A stretch of DNA of 7,316 nt from an uncultured Micrococcales bacterium (GTDB taxonomy: Bacteria > Actinomycetota > Actinomycetes > Actinomycetales > Microbacteriaceae). Made by a program: the position numbers and the translations under genes. Location of the stretch: NCBI GenBank assembly GCA_937919125.1, contig CALFOB010000057.1, positions 1 through 7,316 of the forward strand, given 5' to 3'. The notes under the pieces were generated by a model, which saw only the letters and a list, made by a program, of their open reading frames with translations, did not search any database and had not been told where the DNA came from. The stretch's first letter is position 1. Each line of letters starts with the position of its first letter. Shown here in pieces: positions 1 through 6,641 of this stretch.

Positions 1-877
1 TGCTTCTAACAAGAGGTCCGCTAAGCACACCTAGGAAGCCCATGCCTTCAGCAATCTCCTTGAGTTCAACGAACTCTTGAGGCTTTACCCACCGAGACAC
101 TGGATGATGTCTAACAGTTGGTCTTAGGTACTGAGTGATCGTGATGATGTCAGTTCCTGCATCGTAAAGATCCTGCAGAGCCTGGATTACTTCAGAAATC
201 TCTTCACCCATACCTAGAATCAGGTTGCTCTTAGTGACCATGCCAGCGTTTCTACCCTGAGTGATTACATCGAGTGATCTCTCATAGGTAAAAGCTGGTC
301 TAATCTGCTTGAAAATTCTGGGAACAGTCTCAACGTTGTGAGCAAAAACTTCTGGCTTAGCATCGAAGATCTTCTGAAGTAGCTCTGGCTTGCCTGAGAA
401 GTCAGGAATCAAAATCTCAACACCGGTACCAGGCGACTGCTTGTGGATCTGACGGATTGTTTCTGCATACAGCCATGAACCTTCATCAGGTAGATCATCT
501 CTGGCAACACCGGTAACAGTCGCGTATCTAAGCTGCATCTTCTTCACCGACTGACCAACTCTTCTTGGTTCATCTGGATCAAGATTTGCTGGCTTACCTG
601 TGTCAATCTGGCAGAAGTCACATCGTCTGGTGCATTGAGCACCACCAATTAGGAATGTTGCTTCACGGTCTTCCCAGCATTCGAAGATGTTTGGACATCC
701 TGCTTCTTGACAAACAGTGTGAAGGCCTTCTGTCTTTACAAGAGTGTGAAGGGCTTGGTATTCAGGGCCCATCTTTGCTTTTGTTTTGATCCATTCAGGT
801 TTTCTCTCAATGGGAACTTCAGCATTACGGGCTTCAACCCTAAGCATCCTCTTAGGTGCTACTGGTTCTTCACTCAA
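1..877 (-). CDS. lipA: Lipoyl synthase LipA (radical SAM), C-terminus cut off by the window edge
   Basis: LipA inserts two sulfur atoms at C6 and C8 of a protein-bound octanoyl chain, giving the lipoyl cofactor of 2-oxo acid dehydrogenases and the glycine cleavage H protein. It acts in the cytoplasm after LipB. The reading frame is open from 877 to the left edge, 292 complete codons. Both iron-sulfur motifs are present: the auxiliary-cluster CX4CX5C at Cys56, Cys61 and Cys67, and the radical-SAM CX3CX2C at Cys82, Cys86 and Cys89. The last residues (SGPLVRS) lead into the family's RSSY element, whose serine ligates the auxiliary cluster, so about 30 residues lie outside. The start is TTG at 877-875. 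It overlaps the lipB stop by 4 nt and has AGAAGG 7 nt upstream. It gives the N-terminus MSEEPVAPKRMLRVEARN, as in actinobacterial LipA. The in-frame ATG at codon 11 is less likely because the TTG has the better ribosome site. Translation is probably coupled to lipB. Confidence 0.96.
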   Translation of the reverse strand, partial: MSEEPVAPKRMLRVEARNAEVPIERKPEWIKTKAKMGPEYQALHTLVKTEGLHTVCQEAGCPNIFECWEDREATFLIGGAQCTRRCDFCQIDTGKPANLDPDEPRRVGQSVKKMQLRYATVTGVARDDLPDEGSWLYAETIRQIHKQSPGTGVEILIPDFSGKPELLQKIFDAKPEVFAHNVETVPRIFKQIRPAFTYERSLDVITQGRNAGMVTKSNLILGMGEEISEVIQALQDLYDAGTDIITITQYLRPTVRHHPVSRWVKPQEFVELKEIAEGMGFLGVLSGPLVRS

Positions 878-1509
878 TTTGAGACCTTCTCTATTTCACC
901 TAGACGTCTTTGAATAATTTCAGCTGCCATGGCTGGAGTGACATCACGGTTAAGCAACTTGCTTATCGTACTTGTTTCAGCATCCTTGATGCCGCAGGCG
1001 ATGATGGTTTCGTAAGCATCCAGAGAGTTATTGCAGTTTAGGGCAAAACCGTGCATAGTGACTTTCTCAGCAACCCTGATACCGATGGCGGCAATCTTGA
1101 CATGTGTGTCGCCAACTGGAGCCCAAACACCGGATCTTCCTGCAACTCTTTCTGTGTATAGACCTAGTTCACCAATACTGTCGATGAGCACTTGCTCAAG
1201 CCATCTAACATAGCCAACGACATCGATAGGTTCAGGCAATCTCATTATTGGGTAGCCGACTAGCTGGCCTGGTCCATGCCAAGTGATCTTGCCACCACGA
1301 TCAACATCTATGACAGGCGTGCCATCTAGTGGACGTTCCTCTTCTTCAGTTCTTTTGCCAGCTGTGTAAACACCATCGTGCTCTAGAAGTAGTACGGTGT
1401 TGGGTCTTTCTCCACTAACAACCTGTGCATGGACTTCTCTTTGGATGTCCCAAGCCTTTTGATAATCGACAAAATTAGGCGCTAGACCTAGAACTTCGAA
1501 GATTGGCAT
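874..1509 (-). CDS. lipB: Octanoyl-[acyl carrier protein]:protein N-octanoyltransferase LipB
   Basis: LipB transfers octanoate from acyl carrier protein to the lipoyl-domain lysine of E2 subunits or GcvH, the first step of endogenous lipoate synthesis in the cytoplasm. The 211-residue product has normal family length. Visible motifs are RGGKITWHGPGQLVGYP (residues 71-87), which lines the acyl pocket, HVKIAAIGIRV (136-146) with the expected catalytic Lys138, MHGFALN (152-158), and ACGI with the expected acyl-accepting Cys172. Both members of the Cys/Lys dyad are therefore present. The ATG start gives the usual N-terminus and is preceded by a -10-like TAGAAT and 6 nt, with only a weak ribosome site, so the mRNA may be leaderless. 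The TGA stop overlaps the lipA start by 4 nt, making a lipB-lipA unit. The intact dyad argues against a LplA-type ligase. Confidence 0.97.
   Translation of the reverse strand: MPIFEVLGLAPNFVDYQKAWDIQREVHAQVVSGERPNTVLLLEHDGVYTAGKRTEEEERPLDGTPVIDVDRGGKITWHGPGQLVGYPIMRLPEPIDVVGYVRWLEQVLIDSIGELGLYTERVAGRSGVWAPVGDTHVKIAAIGIRVAEKVTMHGFALNCNNSLDAYETIIACGIKDAETSTISKLLNRDVTPAMAAEIIQRRLGEIEKVSN
885..890 (-). promoter_or_regulatory. Shine-Dalgarno sequence deciding the TTG start of lipA
   Basis: AGAAGG on the minus strand lies 7 nt before TTG (877-875), inside the 3' end of lipB. It supports the non-ATG start and suggests that lipA is translated by re-initiation or coupling after lipB. Confidence 0.65.
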
Positions 1510-1610
1510 GTCTCAATTCTAAATCCCATCCACAGACCATAAGTACAGCCGGATACCCACAATCTCGGACCATCTACTTTGAAAAAGCAACAATTAAATC
1601 AAGATTAGGC
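1510..1610. other. Divergent intergenic region between lipB and the small membrane-protein gene
   Basis: This 101 bp gap holds the lipB promoter at its left end. The plus-strand promoter for the gene at 1611 is not clear. TACTTT at 1575-1580 fits TANNNT and would give a leader of about 24 nt, but it lacks a recognisable -35. I see no hairpin or RNA gene. Confidence 0.4.
1516..1521 (-). promoter_or_regulatory. Putative leaderless promoter -10 box of lipB-lipA
   Basis: On the minus strand TAGAAT (1521-1516) is followed by exactly 6 nt (TGAGAC) and then the lipB ATG. This TANNNT-N6-start spacing is typical of leaderless transcripts in actinobacteria, where +1 is the A of ATG. No convincing -35 hexamer is seen 16-18 nt upstream. 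The same box and spacing occur before the PAC2 gene. Prediction only. Confidence 0.55.
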
Positions 1611-2288
1611 ATGCTCTTGTCGACACAGCCAGCCCTCAGACACTTTGCTGTATTGAGCCTTGAGAAACGAATTAGATGCGGAGCAGTTTGGCTTGTAAAA
1701 GACAGAAGAGGTTTAGGGGAGAGCCAGTTTCTTTTGGTCCCTTCGAGATCTAGAGCGTGGCCAGTATTACTTAGCTCACTCTCAGATCATCAAGCAAGCC
1801 CGGTTCGACTGCGAAACGGGAAAGTTGCCATCCTTCTCGGCTCTAAAGACTTGCAGTCAGTCCAAGTTTCTCTTCGACGAACCAAGAAGCTCACCTTGCA
1901 AAAACTAAATGCAATCTCTGGCTTTGAGGAAGTTGAAAAGAAAAATCCAAGAAGGTCAATAATTGGGATCGTTTCTATAGCAGTAATTACTCTGCTGGTT
2001 CTTTTTATTCCGAAGCCTGTTGAAGCTAATACGGAAGTTGTGGTTGAAAAGAAGGTAGCGAACCCAGTTGAATCGTGCTCAAAACCAATCCCATTGGAAT
2101 CCCAAATAGTTGGGACTCTAACTGTTGCAAAACAAATCGAGTTAGATGGCTTGGAATACAAAATCGCAAGTAAGCAACGTTTAGGCGGATTGATTCAACT
2201 AAAGCTAAAGCGCAATTGTGACAAAAAGTACTTCAGTGTCGACGCATGGTCAAGCAATGACCAGGTAATCGTCTCTAAGGTTTACTAG
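1611..2288 (+). CDS. Hypothetical protein with one membrane segment, function unknown
   Basis: I do not recognise this 225-residue protein. The N-terminal part (residues 1-116) is basic, ends in KKNPRR just before the membrane, and should face the cytoplasm. One hydrophobic segment at about 117-134 (IIGIVSIAVITLLVLFIP) is followed by a C-terminal part of about 90 residues that should lie outside the membrane. That part has only two cysteines, Cys156 and Cys203, which could pair as a disulfide. There is no cleavable signal peptide and no lipobox. ATG at 1611 is preferred because the upstream in-frame ATG at 1503 lies inside lipB; TTG at 1617 is an alternative. The ribosome site is weak (TTAGG close to the ATG). 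The gene lies opposite to its neighbours, between sucB and lipB, and its TAG stop overlaps the sucB stop by 4 nt. An anchored envelope protein is possible but unproven. Coding is supported by the long open frame and sensible topology. Confidence 0.7.
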   Translation: MLLSTQPALRHFAVLSLEKRIRCGAVWLVKDRRGLGESQFLLVPSRSRAWPVLLSSLSDHQASPVRLRNGKVAILLGSKDLQSVQVSLRRTKKLTLQKLNAISGFEEVEKKNPRRSIIGIVSIAVITLLVLFIPKPVEANTEVVVEKKVANPVESCSKPIPLESQIVGTLTVAKQIELDGLEYKIASKQRLGGLIQLKLKRNCDKKYFSVDAWSSNDQVIVSKVY

Positions 2289-3658
2289 AAACCGAAGTTA
2301 GCCTGGAAGTTAGCTTCTTCTAGTCTTGCCTTCACATCAACTAAGAATCTGCTTGCATCAGCGCCATCAATGAGTCTGTGATCGTAAGAAAGAGCTAGGT
2401 AGACCATGCTTCTGATTGCGATGCTGTCTTGACCATTCTCGTCAGTAACGACCACAGGACGCTTAGCAACAACACCAGTTCCAAGAATTGCTGACTGAGG
2501 TAGGAACACAACAGGTGTGTCAAATAGTGCACCTCTTGAACCTGTGTTGGTCAAAGTGAAAGTTCCACCTGAAAGCTCGTCTGGCTTTAGCTTGTTGTCT
2601 CTAGTTCTTGCAGCCATGTCTGCAATCTGCTGAGCAATAGCACCAAGGCTTAGAGAAGCTGCATCGCGAATAACAGGTGTTAGCAATCCACGCTCAGTAT
2701 CAACAGCAAAGCTGATGTTCTCTGTTGCGTGGTAAACAATGTTCTCGCCATCAATTGCTGCATTGATCTTCGGGTGAGTGCGAAGAGCTTCGGCAGCAGC
2801 TAGGAAGAAGAATGGCATGAAGTTCAACTTCACTCCAGTCTTAGCTGTGAACTCAGCCTGGACCTTTGAACGAAGCTGAGCAATTCTAGTTACGTCAACT
2901 TCAACAACTGTTGTTAGCTGAGCACTTGAAACCATAGATGCAACTGCACGCTCGCCAAGAACCTTACGAAGTCTTGACATTGGTTCAACTGTTCCACGAA
3001 GAGCAGAAGGAGCCGCTGTGAAAGCAGGAGCTGCTGCAGGAGCAGACGATGCACCACTTGCTGCACTTAGAACATCTTCACGACGAATTCTTCCGCCAAC
3101 ACCGGTACCTGAAACAGCAGCTAGGTTGACACCTGACTCAGCTGCAAGCTTTCTAACTAGTGGTGTTACATAGCTTGGGTCTGTGTTGGTTGTTGCAGGA
3201 GCAACTGGTGCTGCAACAGGAGTTGAAACCTGAGGAGTGAATACTGGCATTGAAACAGCAGGTGCAACAGGAGCCTGAACAACAGGAGCTGCAACGACTG
3301 GAGCTACTACCGGTGCAGCGACAACTGGGGTGGCAACTACAGGAGCTTCAACAACTGGGGTAGTTACAGGTGCAGGTGTCTCAACAACTGGTGGGGTAGC
3401 AGCTGCTGGAGCGCTTGCCGCAACACCATCGCCGATGATTGCTAGTACTGCACCAACAAGAGCGACTTCGTCTTCCTGAACAAGGATCTGCTGAAGCACA
3501 CCAGCTACTGGTGAAGGGATCTCGGTGTCAACCTTGTCAGTTGAAACTTCAACTAGTGCTTCGTCGATAGCGACAGTGTCGCCGACTTTCTTTAGCCATC
3601 TTGTGATGGTTCCTTCGGTGACGCTTTCACCTAGGGCTGGAAGTGTAACTTCGCTCAT
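2285..3658 (-). CDS. sucB: Dihydrolipoamide acyltransferase, E2 component of a 2-oxo acid dehydrogenase complex (SucB/AceF-DlaT type)
   Basis: E2 carries acyl groups on its lipoyl arm and transfers them to coenzyme A in the pyruvate or 2-oxoglutarate dehydrogenase complex. Domains in order over 457 residues: one lipoyl domain (about 1-78) with lipoylated Lys42 in TDKVDTE; an Ala/Pro/Val-rich swinging linker (about 81-158); a peripheral-subunit-binding domain (about 161-197, from YVTPLVRKLA through GVGGRIRREDV); and the trimeric catalytic core (about 220-457) with the DHRLIDG motif, His427 and Asp431 being the expected catalytic pair. AAGGAG 6 nt before the ATG fixes the start. It lies 28 bp after lpdA (E3) and near lipB-lipA, which make its cofactor. 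Automated pipelines usually name this protein SucB, but its position beside lipB-lipA matches dlaT/aceF of Mycobacterium and Corynebacterium, where this E2 serves pyruvate dehydrogenase. The substrate cannot be settled from sequence alone. A single lipoyl domain is fewer than in those relatives. Confidence 0.95.
   Translation of the reverse strand: MSEVTLPALGESVTEGTITRWLKKVGDTVAIDEALVEVSTDKVDTEIPSPVAGVLQQILVQEDEVALVGAVLAIIGDGVAASAPAAATPPVVETPAPVTTPVVEAPVVATPVVAAPVVAPVVAAPVVQAPVAPAVSMPVFTPQVSTPVAAPVAPATTNTDPSYVTPLVRKLAAESGVNLAAVSGTGVGGRIRREDVLSAASGASSAPAAAPAFTAAPSALRGTVEPMSRLRKVLGERAVASMVSSAQLTTVVEVDVTRIAQLRSKVQAEFTAKTGVKLNFMPFFFLAAAEALRTHPKINAAIDGENIVYHATENISFAVDTERGLLTPVIRDAASLSLGAIAQQIADMAARTRDNKLKPDELSGGTFTLTNTGSRGALFDTPVVFLPQSAILGTGVVAKRPVVVTDENGQDSIAIRSMVYLALSYDHRLIDGADASRFLVDVKARLEEANFQANFGF
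3191..3409 (-). repeat. Degenerate Ala/Pro/Val-rich linker repeat inside sucB
   Basis: This stretch encodes residues 84-156 of E2, built from short degenerate units such as APVVA, TPVV and APVAP. At DNA level acaactgggg occurs at 3321-3330 and again at 3351-3360, exactly 30 bp apart, with a variant near 3384. It is the flexible arm linking the lipoyl and subunit-binding domains. It could vary in length between strains by slippage or unequal recombination. Confidence 0.75.
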
Positions 3659-3664
3659 TATTTA

Positions 3665-3670
3665 CTCCTT
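3665..3670 (-). promoter_or_regulatory. Strong Shine-Dalgarno sequence of sucB
   Basis: AAGGAG on the minus strand with 6 nt (TAAATA) before the ATG at 3658. It lies in the 28 bp between lpdA and sucB, a gap with no room for a terminator plus a new promoter, so the two genes are probably co-transcribed. Confidence 0.75.
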
Positions 3671-3686
3671 GTGGGCAATCTCTAGT

Positions 3687-5063
3687 TTAGGCGTGTGCGT
3701 GAAGTGGTTTACCAGCAAGTGCCATGTGGGCTTCACCGATAGCTTCGTTCATAGTTGGGTGGGCGTGAACAAGGCTTGCAACCTCTTCAGGGAATGCTTC
3801 CCAGTTGACGATTAGCTGTGCTTCGCCAATTTGTTCACCAACACGGGAACCAATCATGTGGATACCAATGATTGGGCCGTTGTTGCGTCTAATAAGTTTT
3901 ACGAAACCAGCAGTACCTAGGATCTGGCTCTTACCGTTACCACCTAAGTTGTATTCGTAAACAGAGATGTTGTCCTGGCCGAATGTTTCTGCAGCTTTAG
4001 CTTCAGTTAGACCAACGGATGCAATTTCTGGCTCGCTGTAGGTGACCTTAGGAATACCTAGTTCATCAATAGGTGCTGGACGCAGACCTGCAATTTCTTC
4101 AGCGATGAAGATACCTTGCTGGAATCCTCTGTGAGCTAACTGCAAACCAGGGACGATGTCTCCCGCTGCGTAAACTCCAGGAACAGAAGTTTCTAGTCTT
4201 TCGTTTGTTAGAACGTAACCGCGATCCATGTTGATGCCGTTTTCTTCGTAACCGAAACCAGCAGTGTTTGGTCCACGACCAACAGCAACAAGCATTAGCT
4301 CGCCATCAAAAGTTTCACCGTTCTCAAGAGTTGCAACAACACCTGTTGCACTCTGCTGAACTCCCTGGAAACGAACACCAGTCTTGAAGTTTATTCCACG
4401 CTTGCGGAATGCTCGTTCCATTGCCTTGCTAACAGATGCATCTTCGTTAGGGACAAGTGTTGGTAGACCTTCAATGATGGTTACATCTGTTCCGAATGAT
4501 CTCCAGATAGAAGCGAACTCAACACCAATAACTCCACCACCAAGCACGATCACCTTGCTTGGAACAAAGTCAAGCTGAAGTGCATGCTCAGAAGTAATTA
4601 CTCGTCCACCGATTTCAAGACCTGGAAGAGTCTTGCTGTATGAACCAGTTGCAAGAACAACATTCTTACCTGTGTAAGTATCTCCGTTTACAGAAATAGT
4701 TTTTGGAGCAACAAGTCTTCCTTCACCAGAAACAACTGTGATCTCTTTTGCAGAAACCAAACCAGTTAGACCCTTGAACAAACGATCAACAATTCCATCG
4801 CGGTACTTGTTTACCTGTGGCATGTCTACACCTTGGAAAGTCGCCTGGATACCAACAGCACCTGCTTCACGAGTTACATCAGCAACTTCAGCAGAGTGAA
4901 GGAGAGCTTTGGTTGGAATACAACCGCGGTGCAAACAGGTTCCACCTAGCTTGTCTCGTTCGATAAGAGCAACCGATAAACCTAGTTGTGAACTTCTAAG
5001 AGCAGCTGCATAGCCGCCACTTCCGCCACCAAGGATTACGACATCGAAATTATGCTCGGCCAA
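3687..5063 (-). CDS. lpdA: Dihydrolipoyl dehydrogenase (E3, lipoamide dehydrogenase)
   Basis: E3 re-oxidises the dihydrolipoyl arm of E2 and passes electrons through FAD to NAD+; it is shared among 2-oxo acid dehydrogenases and the glycine cleavage system. The 458-residue protein has normal length. Residues 8-17 (VVILGGGSGG) form the FAD-binding dinucleotide fold. GGTCLHRGCIPTK carries the redox-active pair Cys43 and Cys48. A second nucleotide fold (VIVLGGGVIGVEFAS, about 171-185) binds NAD. VYAAGDI is the later FAD contact, and HAHPTMNE near the C-terminus supplies the catalytic His435/Glu440 pair. All active-site residues are therefore present. The start is TTG (5063-5061), with GAGGAG 5 nt upstream and no nearby ATG alternative. 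It lies 57 bp after pepA and 28 bp before sucB. Lipoamide specificity rather than mycothione or mercury reductase is supported by the C-terminal motif and by adjacency to E2. Confidence 0.97.
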   Translation of the reverse strand: MAEHNFDVVILGGGSGGYAAALRSSQLGLSVALIERDKLGGTCLHRGCIPTKALLHSAEVADVTREAGAVGIQATFQGVDMPQVNKYRDGIVDRLFKGLTGLVSAKEITVVSGEGRLVAPKTISVNGDTYTGKNVVLATGSYSKTLPGLEIGGRVITSEHALQLDFVPSKVIVLGGGVIGVEFASIWRSFGTDVTIIEGLPTLVPNEDASVSKAMERAFRKRGINFKTGVRFQGVQQSATGVVATLENGETFDGELMLVAVGRGPNTAGFGYEENGINMDRGYVLTNERLETSVPGVYAAGDIVPGLQLAHRGFQQGIFIAEEIAGLRPAPIDELGIPKVTYSEPEIASVGLTEAKAAETFGQDNISVYEYNLGGNGKSQILGTAGFVKLIRRNNGPIIGIHMIGSRVGEQIGEAQLIVNWEAFPEEVASLVHAHPTMNEAIGEAHMALAGKPLHAHA

Positions 5064-5068
5064 TTTTG

Positions 5069-5074
5069 CTCCTC
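5069..5074 (-). promoter_or_regulatory. Shine-Dalgarno sequence deciding the TTG start of lpdA
   Basis: GAGGAG on the minus strand lies 5 nt (CAAAA) before TTG at 5063-5061. With no in-frame ATG between this site and the FAD-binding fold, it fixes TTG as the start. Confidence 0.75.
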
Positions 5075-5120
5075 AAAGAGATTGTTTACGTAAGGGTTCG
5101 TTATAAAGATTACTAGAAGA

Positions 5121-6611
5121 CTATTTCTTCTGTTTGGTTGCCATTTGTTCAGCCACAGTAACCAAGGTTCTGACCATAGAACCGGTAGCTCCCTTGACTG
5201 CATAGCCGTAAGGAGCAAGGTCATTGTTAGCTGCGGTGGCGAAATCAATGTGGGCCCAGTTCAAGCGATCTGTGCCCTTAGCTGATGCCAAACCAATGAA
5301 TTCTCGAAGGAATAGACCGCCAACAAGCATTCCACCTGATGGGTTGCCAACACGGCTGTTCATCAAATCAGCAATGTCTGACTTGATGAGGTCTGTTAGT
5401 TCCTCGGCTAGAGGCATGTGCCAAACCAGTTCACCAGCTGTATCTGCTGCCTTCTCAACGATTGCTACTGACTTGTCATCACCCATTAGACCTGAGTATC
5501 TGTTACCAAGAGCAACTCTTGCAGCACCTGTAAGGGTTGCTACGTCAATGATTAGATCTGGCTTTAGTTCTGATGCCAAGATCAGTCCATCTGCTAGAAC
5601 GAGACGACCTTCAGCATCAGTGTTAGTAACTTCAACTGACTTGCCATTTCGGAAGGTAATAACGTCATTCGGTCTAGTTGCAGATCCTGAAGGCATGTTT
5701 TCAGCAATACACATGAAGGCAGTCACCTTGATAGGCAAACCAAGCTTCGCAATTGCTAGAGCTGCCTGAGCAACTGTTGCGGCTCCTGCCATGTCATACT
5801 TCATGCCAAGAATTCCAGTTGCTGGCTTTAGTGAGATACCTCCGGTATCAAAGGTGATTCCCTTACCAACTAAAGCCAGGTGTGCCTTTGCTTTGGCAGG
5901 GGAGTAATTAATCTTTACTAGACGAGGACCACGAACAGAACCCTGACCGACAGACAGGATTCCTGTGCACTTCTCTTTAGCAAGCTTCTTCTCATCCCAG
6001 ATTTCAACTGTTACGCCAGGAATCTTTGATTGAGATTTAACAATCTCAGCCATCTTGGCCGGGTATAGGTCATTTCCAGGAGCGTTAACTAAATCTCTGG
6101 TCTGGTTCAATGCCTGAGAAAGAACCTTCAATCTGTCTAGATCTGATTTAGAAACAGATTTAGAGGTAATTAGGTTCACAGTCTTCAGTGATGAAGACTT
6201 CTTTTCACCTGACTTGTAGTGGTTGTAGTCGTATTGAACGATTGCAATTCCTTCTAGCAACGCAATTGCGATGTCAGCTGAAGCAAGCGGGATGTCGATG
6301 TTGATGGTCTTTGCGTCATTGAACGCTCTACCAATTGCTCCACCAATTTCTCTAGCCTTTGAGTGTGTTGCAATACCTGATGAGACACCAATCAAGCCGA
6401 TGACTTCAGAGCCAACATTCACTCTTGCTGATGCTTCGTAAGCACCAGAAACCGAGAGAGCTTTTAGCTTCAGAGACTTCAATCCTGAAACCTTGGCTGC
6501 GGATCCTTGAAGTTTGAGGTCCTTGCCTTCCAAGCCAACTGCATAAATTGAGATTGAATCTGCGGTTGATTTAGGGGCAGTGGCTAATACTTTGTAAGAA
6601 ATTGAGGTCAT
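5121..6611 (-). CDS. pepA: Leucyl aminopeptidase, M17 family cytosolic metallopeptidase
   Basis: M17 peptidases remove N-terminal residues from peptides in the cytosol, using two divalent metal ions in a homohexamer. From ATG 6611 the product has 496 residues, typical for the family. The N-terminal macro-like domain covers about 1-165 and the catalytic domain the rest. Metal ligands are visible in order: Lys250 and Asp255 (GKGITFDTGG), Asp273 (KYDMAGAA), and Asp332 and Glu334 in the signature NTDAEGRL. Catalytic Lys262 (SLKP) and Arg336 are also present. The frame is open up to 6713, but those upstream codons run back into the divergent PAC2 gene. ATG 6620 is possible, yet it overlaps a candidate -10 box, so ATG 6611 is preferred. 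A GGAG only 3 nt upstream is too close to be a good ribosome site. It heads the minus-strand unit pepA-lpdA-sucB, with 57 bp to lpdA. Some M17 enzymes also bind DNA; nothing here tests that. Confidence 0.95.
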   Translation of the reverse strand: MTSISYKVLATAPKSTADSISIYAVGLEGKDLKLQGSAAKVSGLKSLKLKALSVSGAYEASARVNVGSEVIGLIGVSSGIATHSKAREIGGAIGRAFNDAKTINIDIPLASADIAIALLEGIAIVQYDYNHYKSGEKKSSSLKTVNLITSKSVSKSDLDRLKVLSQALNQTRDLVNAPGNDLYPAKMAEIVKSQSKIPGVTVEIWDEKKLAKEKCTGILSVGQGSVRGPRLVKINYSPAKAKAHLALVGKGITFDTGGISLKPATGILGMKYDMAGAATVAQAALAIAKLGLPIKVTAFMCIAENMPSGSATRPNDVITFRNGKSVEVTNTDAEGRLVLADGLILASELKPDLIIDVATLTGAARVALGNRYSGLMGDDKSVAIVEKAADTAGELVWHMPLAEELTDLIKSDIADLMNSRVGNPSGGMLVGGLFLREFIGLASAKGTDRLNWAHIDFATAANNDLAPYGYAVKGATGSMVRTLVTVAEQMATKQKK

Positions 6612-6618
6612 AATCTCC

Positions 6619-6624
6619 ATGTTA
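6619..6624 (-). promoter_or_regulatory. Candidate -10 box of the pepA-lpdA-sucB unit
   Basis: TAACAT on the minus strand (6624-6619) fits TANNNT and lies 7 nt before the chosen pepA ATG, which would give a leaderless or nearly leaderless mRNA. No -35 match is clear. It is weaker than the boxes before lipB and the PAC2 gene. Confidence 0.35.
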
Positions 6625-6635
6625 TCTAGGGAAAG

Positions 6636-6641
6636 TAGAAT
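6636..6641 (+). promoter_or_regulatory. Putative leaderless promoter -10 box of the PAC2 gene
   Basis: TAGAAT is followed by exactly 6 nt (GAACCT) and the PAC2 ATG at 6648, so transcription could begin at the start codon. No Shine-Dalgarno sequence is present upstream. Box and spacing are identical to those before lipB. No -35 hexamer is recognisable, and the upstream space is shared with pepA. Confidence 0.55.

Noticed and set aside
565..913. Two short plus-strand open frames opposite lipA and the end of lipB
   Set aside because: They are antisense to highly conserved LipA coding sequence, including the radical-SAM cysteines, and their products resemble nothing.
1503..1610. Longer N-terminus for the plus-strand gene, starting at ATG 1503
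   Set aside because: It would overlap the lipB start codon and promoter, and the added 36 residues are polar and carry no ribosome site. ATG 1611 is the next start in frame.
1790..2161. 123-residue minus-strand open frame opposite the small membrane-protein gene
   Set aside because: The plus-strand frame is longer, spans the whole interval and has a coherent topology. The antisense frame has no domain, no ribosome site and no separate promoter. Some doubt remains because the plus-strand protein is itself unrecognised.
5064..5120. Possible separate lpdA promoter (TAATCT or TATAAC) in the 57 bp after pepA
   Set aside because: The boxes are imperfect, no -35 partner is seen, and AT-rich matches of this quality are expected by chance.
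5115..5131. Small inverted repeat AGAAGA-N5-TCTTCT at the pepA stop codon
   Set aside because: It has only six mostly A:U pairs and no following U-tract, so it is too weak for a terminator. lpdA is probably co-transcribed through it.
5224..5769. 181-residue plus-strand open frame opposite pepA
   Set aside because: It lies entirely antisense to the conserved pepA catalytic domain. Its composition is the Ser/Arg/Ala mix expected of a shadow frame, with no recognisable motif.
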